Source: Metasolibacillus sp. (lineage in GTDB: Bacteria > Bacillota > Bacilli > Bacillales_A > Planococcaceae). Taken from it: a stretch of DNA of 64,000 bases. The stretch lies in the NCBI RefSeq assembly GCF_025291715.1, contig NZ_JAMBIZ010000007.1:1-64000 (forward strand), read 5' to 3'. The position numbers were made by a program, and so were the translations under genes. This document shows, one piece after another, positions 9,482 to 17,875 of the stretch; position 1 is the first letter of the stretch; each line of letters starts with the position of its first letter. The notes under the pieces are model-generated. The model ran no database searches. It was not told where the DNA came from and worked only from the letters and a program-made list of their open reading frames with translations.

Positions 9482-10566
9482 TATAAATTCCTCCAATTAT
9501 TATATTCGTTTTGTGTTACTGGTCGTACTGTCGTGTTTGCCTGCAATGTTTTTGCCGCATGATATAGTGCAAATTGCACTGCCTCATGTAAAGTATCGCC
9601 TTGCATCACACCATGTAAAGTCGCACTAACAAAGGCGTCTCCTGCCCCCGTTACATCCTTCACATCTTCTATGGCGTAGGCAGCGTAATTTTGTAATCCT
9701 TCGTTATCTCCAACTATTACGCCTTGCTCACCTAAAGTTAACACTACATGTGCCGCTCCTTTTTGTAGCAACGCCTTTACAGCTTCTTTATAGCTTGCCT
9801 CACCGTCTAAAGTCATATTCAAGTATGTTTCCGCCTCATCTCGATTGCAGATAAAATAGCTAACCCCCTGCAAATCATCGGGCATTCGGTTCATTTTAGG
9901 TGAAGAAACTGGGACGATTACTAACGGAATATTGCGCTCCTTTGCAACCTGCTGTACATACACAACAGTCTCCTTTGGACAATTTAAATCAATGACAATA
10001 GCTGCAGCATTTACTAATGTTGCTGTATGCTTCTCCAATAATTTTGGTGTTAAAGCATCGTAAATAGCCATATTAGCTAATGCAATAACGAGCTCACCAT
10101 CCTTGTCTAATACTGCTGTATAAGAGCCCGTTTGCTCTGCTTCTAATTTTTCTATTACATCTAGCTCAATAAAAGCACGGCTAGCTTGCTCAATCATTTG
10201 TGCATCAGCATCTTGCCCAAGTGTTGTCAACAGCTTCACTTGATTCCCTAAACGTCCGAGATTTTCTGCAATATTGCGTGCAACGCCACCGACACTTTCA
10301 CTTGCCGTTACAGGATTGGATGTTGCTAGCTGAACTTTATTTGTAATATGAAGCTTTCTATCAACATTAGCCCCACCAATCGTAAGAATAGCCTGCTTCT
10401 CTGGTAGAACATATGCCCGCCCAATAATTTCGCCTTTTTTAATTAAGCCTGAAATAATATTAGCGAGTGCGGGTCGTGACATATTTAATTTTTCCGCCAT
10501 GTCTTGCTGTGATAAATATGGGTTTTCTCGAATCGATTGTAGGACAAGTTGCTCCTTGTCGTTCAT
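9481..10566 (-). CDS. psuK: Pseudouridine kinase with N-terminal HTH (PfkB family)
   Basis: 361 residues. Residues 1-60 form a winged-helix HTH ([20 protein letters not shown]). From about residue 60 to the end is a PfkB sugar/nucleoside kinase with the entry motif [10 protein letters not shown], the [15 protein letters not shown] substrate region, and the catalytic signature [12 protein letters not shown] near residue 305. Its neighbour psuG identifies the substrate as pseudouridine. The HTH-kinase fusion, as in the E. coli YeiI/YeiC type, suggests that the enzyme also regulates its own operon. The direct repeats AACTTTTGTT in its promoter are the obvious candidate operator. The fusion is seen directly; autoregulation is inferred. 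Confidence 0.93.
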   Translation of the reverse strand: MNDKEQLVLQSIRENPYLSQQDMAEKLNMSRPALANIISGLIKKGEIIGRAYVLPEKQAILTIGGANVDRKLHITNKVQLATSNPVTASESVGGVARNIAENLGRLGNQVKLLTTLGQDADAQMIEQASRAFIELDVIEKLEAEQTGSYTAVLDKDGELVIALANMAIYDALTPKLLEKHTATLVNAAAIVIDLNCPKETVVYVQQVAKERNIPLVIVPVSSPKMNRMPDDLQGVSYFICNRDEAETYLNMTLDGEASYKEAVKALLQKGAAHVVLTLGEQGVIVGDNEGLQNYAAYAIEDVKDVTGAGDAFVSATLHGVMQGDTLHEAVQFALYHAAKTLQANTTVRPVTQNEYNNWRNL

Positions 10567-10583
10567 CGCAATCCCCCTATCTG

Positions 10584-10612
10584 AACTTTTGTTTAAATTA
10601 TAAACTTTTGTT
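10584..10612. promoter_or_regulatory. Two direct repeats AACTTTTGTT in the psuK promoter
   Basis: Identical 10-mers at 10584-10593 and 10603-10612, 19 bp apart, flanking and overlapping the -10 and spacer of the psuK promoter. This is the position expected for a repressor site, possibly for the PsuK HTH itself. Confidence 0.55.
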
Positions 10613-10625
10613 CAAAAGAAGTCAA
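10597..10625 (-). promoter_or_regulatory. Sigma-A promoter of psuK-psuG
   Basis: Near-consensus: -35 TTGACT (10625-10620), 17-bp spacer, perfect -10 TATAAT (10602-10597). It lies about 30 nt before the psuK start codon. Confidence 0.85.
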
Positions 10626-10700
10626 ATTGAAAAATCCTTATATTTAAAGAAGGTTACATCGCAAGATAAAAATAGAGCCTTCGTTTTCTTGGTGGGTTAC

Positions 10701-11240
10701 TTGTTTTATTTGTGAATTGCTCAGTTTATTTGTGACTTCTCGGATATATTTTCGAGTTGCTCGTTTTATTTGCGACTTCTCCGATATATTTGCGAGTTGC
10801 TCAGTTTATTTGCGACTTCTCTGATATATTTGCGAATTTCCCGTTTTATTTGCGACTTCTCGGATATATTTGCGAGTTGCTCGTTTTATTTGCGACTTCT
10901 CCGATATATTTGCGAGTTGCTCAGTTTATTTGCGACTTCTCGGATATATTTGCGGGTTGCTCAGTTTATTTGCGACTTCTCGGATATATTTGCGGGTTTC
11001 CCATTTTATTTGCGACTTCTCCGATATATTTGCGAATTTCCCGTTTTATTTGCAGCTTCTCGGATATATTTGCGAGTTGCTCGTTTTATTTGCGACTTCT
11101 CAAATATATTTGCGGGTTTCCCGTTTTATTTGCGACTTCTCCGATATATTTGCGGGTTGCTCAGTTTATTTGCGACTTCTCTGATATATTTGCGACTTTC
11201 CCGTTTTATTTGCGACTTCCCAAATATATTTGCGATTCTC
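10701..11240. repeat. Tandem array 1: 27 half-units of 20 bp, strictly alternating (40-bp dimer)
   Basis: 540 bp without a single length change. Half-unit A is like TCGTTTTATTTGCGACTTCT and half-unit B like CCGATATATTTGCGAGTTGC; they alternate through all 27 positions. Shared core: TWTATTTGCGA. The array lies between the motAB terminator and the psuK promoter. The unit has no stops on the plus strand in several frames, which creates false ORFs of up to 218 codons. Related arrays are at 21071-21413 and 55527-55610. No function is known to me. Confidence 0.97.
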
Positions 11241-11250
11241 TCTTTACAGC

Positions 11251-11286
11251 AAAAACCGCTTAAAGTGTACCCTTTAAGCGGTTTTT
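11251..11286. terminator. Bidirectional terminator after motB
   Basis: Perfect 15-bp stem (AAAAACCGCTTAAAG / CTTTAAGCGGTTTTT) with a 6-nt loop and an A/T run on each side. It ends the motAB transcript 4 nt after the motB stop and separates it from the repeat array. Confidence 0.9.
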
Positions 11287-11289
11287 ATT

Positions 11290-12066
11290 TTATGGTTCTT
11301 CAATTTCGCTGCCGTCTTCGGCTACTAATGGCTGAATTAATACTTCAACACGGCGGTTTTGGGCGCGTCCTTCTGCTGTTCCATTATCAGCAATTGGCTT
11401 GTACTCACCTTCACCTATTGCGCTGAAATAGCCGGGGTCTAAACTAGGATTATTTTCAAGAATGCTATCTAAAAATCTAGATGCTCGCATTGCCGATAAA
11501 TCCCAGTTTGAATGGAATTGTGCATTGTTCATTGGCACATTATCTGTATGTCCTCGAATCAGTATTCTACGAGGTATATCAGATTGCAATATATTTGATA
11601 ATTCCAGTGCAATTGTTTCGTACTCTGGCTTAATATCTGCGCGCCCTGGATCAAATAAAATACTATCGCGAATAATGATTAAGACGCCGCCATCATCTAT
11701 TTTAACAACTTCAAACTGCTCCTCTAGCTCATTAACTGCGATAAATTCCTCAATTCGTTTTACTGTTTCTTGTAGCTCTTCTTGGTCTCGTATATACTTC
11801 ATAGTTTGGTCTGTAATGTCATCACTTGTTGCATTTGGATCCGGTACTGCTGATGGATTTTCCATAACCCCAACGCCGCCATCAAAAATTTGACTAAATA
11901 CATCAGACATTTTGTTTAACTTCTCTTGATCTACTGAACTAGAAGCAAACAGTACGATAAACAAAGCTAATAACAATGTCAATATGTCCGCATATGGAAC
12001 TAACCATGATTCATCAACATGCTCTTCATGCTTTTTATGTTTTTTATGCTTCTTTGCCAAGGCCAC
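11290..12066 (-). CDS. motB: Flagellar motor stator protein MotB
   Basis: 258 residues. A basic, His-rich cytoplasmic N-terminus (KKHKKHKKHEEH) precedes the single transmembrane helix with the proton-binding Asp27 (WLVPYADILTLLLALFIVL). A periplasmic plug/linker follows, then an OmpA-like peptidoglycan-binding domain (about 140-250, DILFDPGRADIKPE, RGHTDNVPM, NRRVEVLI). MotB anchors the MotA/B ion channel to the wall to drive flagellar rotation. The GTG start lies inside the end of motA (23-nt overlap), so translation is coupled. The Asp and helix sequence favours a proton-type rather than sodium-type stator, by inference. Confidence 0.95.
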   Translation of the reverse strand: MALAKKHKKHKKHEEHVDESWLVPYADILTLLLALFIVLFASSSVDQEKLNKMSDVFSQIFDGGVGVMENPSAVPDPNATSDDITDQTMKYIRDQEELQETVKRIEEFIAVNELEEQFEVVKIDDGGVLIIIRDSILFDPGRADIKPEYETIALELSNILQSDIPRRILIRGHTDNVPMNNAQFHSNWDLSAMRASRFLDSILENNPSLDPGYFSAIGEGEYKPIADNGTAEGRAQNRRVEVLIQPLVAEDGSEIEEP

Positions 12067-12844
12067 CCGCCCCGCTTTCCATGATTTGCTTACGTTCTTC
12101 TAAAGATAAGTAAGAAGCAAGTTTTTGCTCAATGACACGTGGTGCTTCCCCTTCCAGAACAGATAAAATCCCTTCAATCATCATGCGCTTTTGCTTAGCT
12201 TCTACTGCTGATTTTCGCTTCAGCTTATTAGCAAATGGATGCCATAATACATACCCTGTGAAAATACCTAGTAGTGTTGCAACGAAGGCAGCAGAAATGG
12301 CATGTCCTAATTTATCAATATCACTTAAATCAGTTAAAGCGGCAATTAAACCAATAACGGCCCCTAATACTCCTAGCGTAGGTGCATATGTACCAGCTTG
12401 TGTAAAAATTAAAGCTCCGCTCGTATGGCGATCTTCCATTGCTTCAACCTCTTCAGATAATACGTCGCGAATATAATCTGCATTTTGACCATCTATTGCA
12501 AGTGTTAAGCCGTTTTTTAAAAATGGGTCTTCAATTTCTGCGGCCTTGCTTTCAAGTGCTAGCAAGCCTTCACGACGTGCTAAATCTGCCCATTGTGAAA
12601 ACATTTTAATAATATCAATATCGTTAGCTAGCTTTGTTTCTTTAAACAATACTTTAAATAATTTTGGCACTCGCTTTAATTCCTTCATAGGGAAGGCGAT
12701 TACTACTGCAGAAATAGTACCAAAAATAATGATTAAAATGGCAGCTGGATTCGCCAATGCGCCTATTCCTACCCCTTTTAGTATCATACCTGTCAATAAT
12801 GAAACGAATGCTAGAACTATACCTACCACCGAGGAAAGATCCAT
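12044..12844 (-). CDS. motA: Flagellar motor stator protein MotA
   Basis: 266 residues, four transmembrane segments (about 2-24, 32-50, 145-170, 180-200), as in the MotA/TolQ/ExbB family. Conserved features include GTYAPTLGVLGAVIGLI before helix 3 and a large cytoplasmic loop (60-145). It forms the ion-channel ring with MotB. The start was set at ATG 12844 (MDLSSVVG) because the SD GGAGG overlaps the first codons of the longer MEVYIM reading. It is the first gene of the motA-motB operon, read towards the terminator at 11251. Confidence 0.95.
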   Translation of the reverse strand: MDLSSVVGIVLAFVSLLTGMILKGVGIGALANPAAILIIIFGTISAVVIAFPMKELKRVPKLFKVLFKETKLANDIDIIKMFSQWADLARREGLLALESKAAEIEDPFLKNGLTLAIDGQNADYIRDVLSEEVEAMEDRHTSGALIFTQAGTYAPTLGVLGAVIGLIAALTDLSDIDKLGHAISAAFVATLLGIFTGYVLWHPFANKLKRKSAVEAKQKRMMIEGILSVLEGEAPRVIEQKLASYLSLEERKQIMESGAGGLGKEA

Positions 12845-13018
12845 TATGTATACCTCCATTAACCTAATTCTTTTTATTTATATTCTACCATTTAGTATAA
12901 TCTTATTTTCATTTTTTTTCGATGTATTAATGCATTTTTCTATAAATTTCGGTATATTTGATTAGATGGTATCATTACAATCGATTTTTATCATATAAAT
13001 ATTGGAGGATATAAGAAA

Positions 13019-14254
13019 ATGAGCACAGTTTTTGAGGGGAATTTATTAAAATATGCTGAACTTGCTGTAAAAATAGGAGTAAATATCCAAAAGGATCAGT
13101 ACCTTTTCATTCAAGCTTCGACAGAAGTCGCACCATTCGTTCGTTTAGTTACAAAGGTCGCTTATGAAAGCGGTGCACGCCAAGTATTTGTTGATTTTTC
13201 AGATGATGAGATTGGGCGTCTACGCTACGAGCTAGCTCCTGAAGATTCTTTTGAATTCTACCCTGAATGGAAAAAGCTTGAGCGTGAATGGTTAGCTGAG
13301 CAAGGCGCAGCATTTATGTCCATCGTTTCTCAAAGCCCAGATTTATTAAAAGGTGTTGATACGAAACGTATTGCCACAGCTCAAAAAGCAGCAGGTACAG
13401 CTTTAAATAAATACCGCCAATATGTACAATCAGATAAAATTAGCTGGACGGTAATTGCTGCCGCTTCTAAAGACTGGGCTGCTAAAGTATTCCCTGAACT
13501 TGCAGCAGACGAGCAGGTGAATGCATTATGGGATGCTATTTTTAAAGCAACACGTGCTGATTTAGAAAATCCTGTAGAAGCATGGAAGAATCATGATGAT
13601 ACACTTCATGCAAAAGTGGATTACTTAAACGATAAAAAATATGCACAGCTTCACTATACAGCACCTGGTACAGACTTAACAATCGATTTACCAAAAGGAC
13701 ATTTATGGTGTGGTGCTGGCAGCATCAATGAGCGTGGTTATGAATTTATGGCAAATATGCCGACAGAGGAAGTATTTACAGTTCCTCACAAAACAGGTGT
13801 CAATGGCTATGTTTCTAGCACGAAGCCATTAAGCTATGGCGGTAACATTATCGATAACTTTAAATTAACTTTCGAAAATGGTCGTATCGTCAAAGTGGAG
13901 GCAGAGCAAGGCGAAGAAATTTTAAAACAATTAGTGGAGACAGATGAGGGCGCACATTATTTAGGAGAAGTAGCACTTGTACCACACGAATCACCAATTT
14001 CGGCATCTGGTCTACTATTCTTCAATACATTATTTGATGAAAATGCATCAAATCACTTTGCTATCGGTAGTGCCTATGCATTTTGCTTAGAAGGTGGCAA
14101 AACAATGTCACAGGAAGATTTATTAGCAAATGGCTTAAACCAAAGTATTACACACGTTGATTTCATGGTTGGTTCAGGTGAAATGAATATCGATGGCATT
14201 ACAGCAGATGGACAAACAGAGCCTATCTTCCGCAATGGCAATTGGGCTTTTTAG
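13019..14254 (+). CDS. ampS: M29-family metallo-aminopeptidase (AmpS type), copy 1
   Basis: 411 residues, the full family length (B. subtilis AmpS is about 410). Signature parts: an N-terminal domain with AELAVKIGVNIQ; catalytic region with TDLTIDLPKGHLW, NMPTEEVFT.P, GEVALVPHESPIS, FDENASNHFAIG and the C-terminal HVDFMVGSGEMNIDG, which carries the metal-binding Glu, His and Asp residues of the thermophilic aminopeptidase T/II family. It removes N-terminal residues from peptides in the cytosol. SD TTGGAGGATATAAG precedes the ATG. A second copy lies at 37967-39199. Probably monocistronic, ending at the hairpin at 14311. Confidence 0.93.
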   Translation: MSTVFEGNLLKYAELAVKIGVNIQKDQYLFIQASTEVAPFVRLVTKVAYESGARQVFVDFSDDEIGRLRYELAPEDSFEFYPEWKKLEREWLAEQGAAFMSIVSQSPDLLKGVDTKRIATAQKAAGTALNKYRQYVQSDKISWTVIAAASKDWAAKVFPELAADEQVNALWDAIFKATRADLENPVEAWKNHDDTLHAKVDYLNDKKYAQLHYTAPGTDLTIDLPKGHLWCGAGSINERGYEFMANMPTEEVFTVPHKTGVNGYVSSTKPLSYGGNIIDNFKLTFENGRIVKVEAEQGEEILKQLVETDEGAHYLGEVALVPHESPISASGLLFFNTLFDENASNHFAIGSAYAFCLEGGKTMSQEDLLANGLNQSITHVDFMVGSGEMNIDGITADGQTEPIFRNGNWAF

Positions 14255-14310
14255 TCGAAATTCCCTTCAAAATGTTGACATAAGTTCAACTATTAAATTT
14301 AAATAATATG

Positions 14311-14338
14311 AAATAGCTCTACTTTATGAGCTATTTTT
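14311..14338 (+). terminator. Terminator of aminopeptidase copy 1
   Basis: 9-bp stem AAATAGCTC / GAGCTATTT with an 8-nt loop and a TTTTT tail, 57 nt after the stop codon. Confidence 0.8.
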
Positions 14339-14383
14339 CATGTATAATGTGTAGTAATGATTGTATGAAGGGAGATAACAGTA

Positions 14384-14542
14384 ATGTTTAATTTTAACCA
14401 CCATCACCCAGTAGCACCTGAGTTCTATACAACAGTATTAGGCTTTACAGTAGTTATTATACTTTCTGTATGGTTCTTTATTCATTACTTACGTGTAGGT
14501 TTAAATTCATCAGACGCTACTCGTATCGATGCTAAAAAATAA
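14384..14542 (+). CDS. Small single-pass membrane protein, function unknown
   Basis: 52 residues. ATG with SD AAGGGAG at good spacing, and its own terminator just downstream, so it is a real gene. The N-terminus is His-rich (NFNHHHP). One transmembrane helix covers about residues 17-37 (VLGFTVVIILSVWFFIHYL). The C-terminus is short and polar and ends in KK. A TATAAT at 14343-14348 may be its -10. The His cluster before the helix could bind metal, but nothing in the sequence proves it. I do not recognise the family. Confidence 0.78.
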   Translation: MFNFNHHHPVAPEFYTTVLGFTVVIILSVWFFIHYLRVGLNSSDATRIDAKK

Positions 14543-14553
14543 TACAATGCCTG

Positions 14554-14596
14554 AAAGACTATGTCGTAAGCACATGCTTACTGCATAGTCTTTTTT
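14554..14596 (+). terminator. Terminator of the 52-residue protein gene
   Basis: Stem AAAGACTATG / CATAGTCTTT with a second inner stem (GTAAGC / GCTTAC) and a TTTTTT tail. Confidence 0.85.
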
Positions 14597-14640
14597 ATAT
14601 AATATTGCTATTTTTCAAGGAAAAGCTGACAATTTACTAT

Positions 14641-14669
14641 TTGGCATTCTTTCTATTTTGCTTTACAAT
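14641..14669 (+). promoter_or_regulatory. Sigma-A promoter of the carbonic anhydrase gene
   Basis: -35 TTGGCA (14641-14646), 17-bp spacer, -10 TACAAT (14664-14669). The start codon is 31 nt further on. Confidence 0.75.
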
Positions 14670-14699
14670 TTAGATGTAAAGGAAAGGGGCAACAACTAT

Positions 14700-15266
14700 A
14701 TGACTTCATTACAAGAGATTTTAAATTTTAATGAATTTTTCGTCGCACATAAGCAATACGAACCTTACATTACGACAAAATACCCCGATAAAAGGATCGT
14801 TATCCTGACTTGTATGGATACGCGTTTAGTCGAGCTATTACCGAAAGCAATGAACTTTCGCAACGGAGATGTCAAAATCGTAAAAAGTGCTGGCGCTATC
14901 GTCAACCATCCTTTTGGCGGGATTATGCGTAGCTTATTAGTAGGCGTTCATGCATTACAAGCCGATGAAGTTTATGTAATTGGTCACTACGATTGTGGAA
15001 TGAGCGCCGTTGACCCTGATCAAATACTTACTAGTATGAAGGAGCGCGGTATTTCTCAGGAAACACTCGATATTATTAACTATTCAGGTGTTGATTTACG
15101 AGAATGGTTACGCGGCTTTGGCGATGTAACAACAAGCGTTTTAAAAAGTGTGGACTTGATTCGTCAACACCCACTTATGCCAAAAGGTATACCTGTTCAC
15201 GGTCTTGTTATCGATCCGAATACAGGCCGTCTTGATTTAATACAGGATGGTAGCGAGTTTTTGTAA
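14700..15266 (+). CDS. Beta-class carbonic anhydrase (YtiB-like)
   Basis: 188 residues, the length of B. subtilis YtiB. The beta-carbonic anhydrase zinc set is complete: Cys38-x-Asp40-x-Arg42 (TCMDTRLVEL) and His96-x2-Cys99 (VIGHYDCGMS). It interconverts CO2 and bicarbonate in the cytosol. ATG 14700 (MTSLQEIL) was chosen, as the SD AAAGGGGC lies inside the longer reading. A sigma-A promoter and a strong terminator frame the gene, so it is monocistronic. Confidence 0.92.
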   Translation: MTSLQEILNFNEFFVAHKQYEPYITTKYPDKRIVILTCMDTRLVELLPKAMNFRNGDVKIVKSAGAIVNHPFGGIMRSLLVGVHALQADEVYVIGHYDCGMSAVDPDQILTSMKERGISQETLDIINYSGVDLREWLRGFGDVTTSVLKSVDLIRQHPLMPKGIPVHGLVIDPNTGRLDLIQDGSEFL

Positions 15267-15273
15267 ATAATTG

Positions 15274-15326
15274 AAGGGATGTAAGGTAGAGTGGTATATA
15301 ATCCTCTTTCCTTACATCCCTTTTTT
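15274..15326 (+). terminator. Terminator of the carbonic anhydrase gene
   Basis: 13-bp stem AAGGGATGTAAGG / CCTTACATCCCTT with a TTTTTT tail. It also faces the convergent acetyltransferase gene. Confidence 0.85.
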
Positions 15327-15332
15327 ACATGA

Positions 15333-15929
15333 TCAATCCTCTGCAAGCAATGCAAACATATAATGGTCAACCCATTGCCCATTAATAAATAATAGCTTAC
15401 GTAGGAGCCCTTCTTTTTGAAAGCCTACCTTCTCTAATACACGTATTGACGCAGTATTTGCTGGTGCGACATATGCTTCAACACGATGAACCCCTACTTG
15501 TTCAAAGGCAAATTTCACTACCGCCCTCGCTGCCTCCGTCGCCATCCCTTTTCCTACAAAATGCTGGTCCATAGAGTAGCCAATAAAGGCACTAGAGTAT
15601 GGTAGTCTTTTCACTGCATAAAGGGAAATATGTCCTATTAAGCGATTTGTTCCTTTAGCAAATATGCCGAAGGAAAACTCCCGCTTTTCTTGCAATAAAT
15701 ATAAGCTTTCCATAATTTTTTTACGCTGTGTTTCTACTGTATAAAAATTAGGATGGTGTAATGGCTCATATGTTGACCAAAAATATTTATTTTCAGCTAA
15801 CAACACAGCCAAGCTAGGTGCATCCGCTTCTACTAAAGTTCGCAAATCACATCGATTACATGCGATCGTAATCACCGCATCACCCTTCTTTTGAAATAAG
15901 CTTAAAAAATCTCTCAGCATTTTTTTCAC
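15333..15929 (-). CDS. GNAT acetyltransferase, RimJ/RimL type
   Basis: 198 residues. The N-terminal strand is CDLRTLVEADAPSLAVLLAEN. The acetyl-CoA loop region reads FVGKGMATEAARAVVKFAFE (Q/R-x-x-G-x-G/A form), followed by VHRVEAYVAPANTASIRVLEKVGFQKEGLLR, the hallmark of the RimJ/L ribosomal-protein-alanine acetyltransferase group. The true acceptor is unknown. Start GTG 15929 is tentative: an SD-like AAGGAGAAG lies further upstream than usual, with no better codon in between. Confidence 0.88.
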   Translation of the reverse strand: MKKMLRDFLSLFQKKGDAVITIACNRCDLRTLVEADAPSLAVLLAENKYFWSTYEPLHHPNFYTVETQRKKIMESLYLLQEKREFSFGIFAKGTNRLIGHISLYAVKRLPYSSAFIGYSMDQHFVGKGMATEAARAVVKFAFEQVGVHRVEAYVAPANTASIRVLEKVGFQKEGLLRKLLFINGQWVDHYMFALLAED

Positions 15930-15970
15930 AACGCCAAAGCGTCTTCTCCTTAAAGTTTATCCTGTGCTAG

Positions 15971-16813
15971 TTATTTGCGCTTTTTCTTTTTACTTTTCAC
16001 TACATTTTTCGGCTTCATATCCACTGATGGCACTTGTTCAACTTCTTCTTCAGTTTCATCCTGCGGAGCAACAAACTGATTTGTTAAATGAAGCCCTCTT
16101 CTTTCTGCTTCTTTTTCTATATGGGCTAACGTTTCCTTTAAAACTTGCACGCGTGCATATAATTTGTCGTTGCCAGGTACTAAAATCCATGGCGCATGCT
16201 CACTATCGGTTTTGGCAAATGCTTCATTAGCCGCTGTCGTATAATCTTTAAATTTCTCTCTATTGCGCCAATCCTCATCTGTAAGCTTCCAAGCTTTATA
16301 AGGATCTGCAGCGCGATCATTAAAGCGCTTTAACTGCTCTTCTTCATCAATATGTAGCCAAAACTTAATGACAATGTAATCGCCATCTGTTAGCAGCTTT
16401 TCAAAATTATTTATTTCTTCATATGCGCGGCTCCACTCATCCTTTGTTGCAAAACCCTCTAAACGCTCTACTAACACTCGTCCATACCAAGAGCGGTCAA
16501 ATATAGCAATTTGTCCATGCTGAGGTAATTTACGCCAAAAGCGATGTAAATAATTGTAGCGAAGCTCATGTGGCTGTGGGGCAGAAATTGGATGTACAAC
16601 TAGGCCACGCGGGTCTATACGCTCTGTCAATCGCTTAATTGCGCCACCTTTACCAGCTGCGTCCATTCCTTCAAATACAAAAATTAAGCCGATTTTGTTA
16701 TTAAATAAAAACTGCTGTGCATTGAGCATTTCATACTGTAGCATTTTTAATTTCTTTTTATACATTTTTTTATCCATGCTTAATGTTAAATCTAAGTCGC
16801 TTAATTTTTTCAT
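15971..16813 (-). CDS. Polyphosphate kinase 2 family protein
   Basis: 280 residues, typical PPK2 core length. Walker A at 49-57 (GMDAAGKGG), then RIDPRGLVVHPISAPQPHE, the family lid, and Walker B FDRSWYGRVLVER near residue 112. The C-terminus ends in a basic run (KSKKKKRK). PPK2 enzymes transfer phosphate between polyphosphate and nucleotides in the cytosol. I cannot decide from sequence whether this one acts on nucleoside mono- or diphosphates. It is flanked by terminators and appears monocistronic. Confidence 0.9.
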   Translation of the reverse strand: MKKLSDLDLTLSMDKKMYKKKLKMLQYEMLNAQQFLFNNKIGLIFVFEGMDAAGKGGAIKRLTERIDPRGLVVHPISAPQPHELRYNYLHRFWRKLPQHGQIAIFDRSWYGRVLVERLEGFATKDEWSRAYEEINNFEKLLTDGDYIVIKFWLHIDEEEQLKRFNDRAADPYKAWKLTDEDWRNREKFKDYTTAANEAFAKTDSEHAPWILVPGNDKLYARVQVLKETLAHIEKEAERRGLHLTNQFVAPQDETEEEVEQVPSVDMKPKNVVKSKKKKRK

Positions 16814-16899
16814 TTTCCCACTCCTTAATTAGTAAATTATTATTATTTTATCTTATTTAGAACGACAATCATATATGGATATGGAAATCATTTATATTT

Positions 16900-16944
16900 A
16901 AAGCCTGAGAAATTTTACAGCTCATAAAATTTCTCAGGCTTTTT
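16900..16944. terminator. Hairpin between map and the PPK2 gene
   Basis: Long stem AAAGCCTGAGAAATTTT / AAAATTTCTCAGGCTTT. It lies 17 nt after the map stop. The T-run is better on the plus strand, but by position it serves map. Confidence 0.8.
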
Positions 16945-16960
16945 AGTTTTTCAAATGGGG

Positions 16961-17716
<756 letters not shown>

Positions 17717-17875
17717 TTAACGTCCTTCCTTTTAAAGAAATCTTTAATAACTATACCACAAATGTATAAATAAATTGTATAATGGACTTCCAATAACAAA
17801 ATTATAACTTTTCTTAAAATTTTAACAATCCATTACATCAAAGCATCATTTATATACATATACAGAGGTGATGAA

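Noticed and set aside
9481..9496. TTG start five codons upstream for psuG
   Set aside because: The SD GGAGG lies inside those codons and the ATG overlaps the psuK stop in the usual TAATG form.
10701..11240. CRISPR array
   Set aside because: Units are contiguous and near-identical with no unique spacers and no cas genes.
10757..11426. Long plus-strand open frames (104-218 codons) rich in Phe, Ile, Tyr and Leu
   Set aside because: They are produced by the 40-bp repeat, which lacks stops and cycles through frames. No SD, and three frames are open at once.
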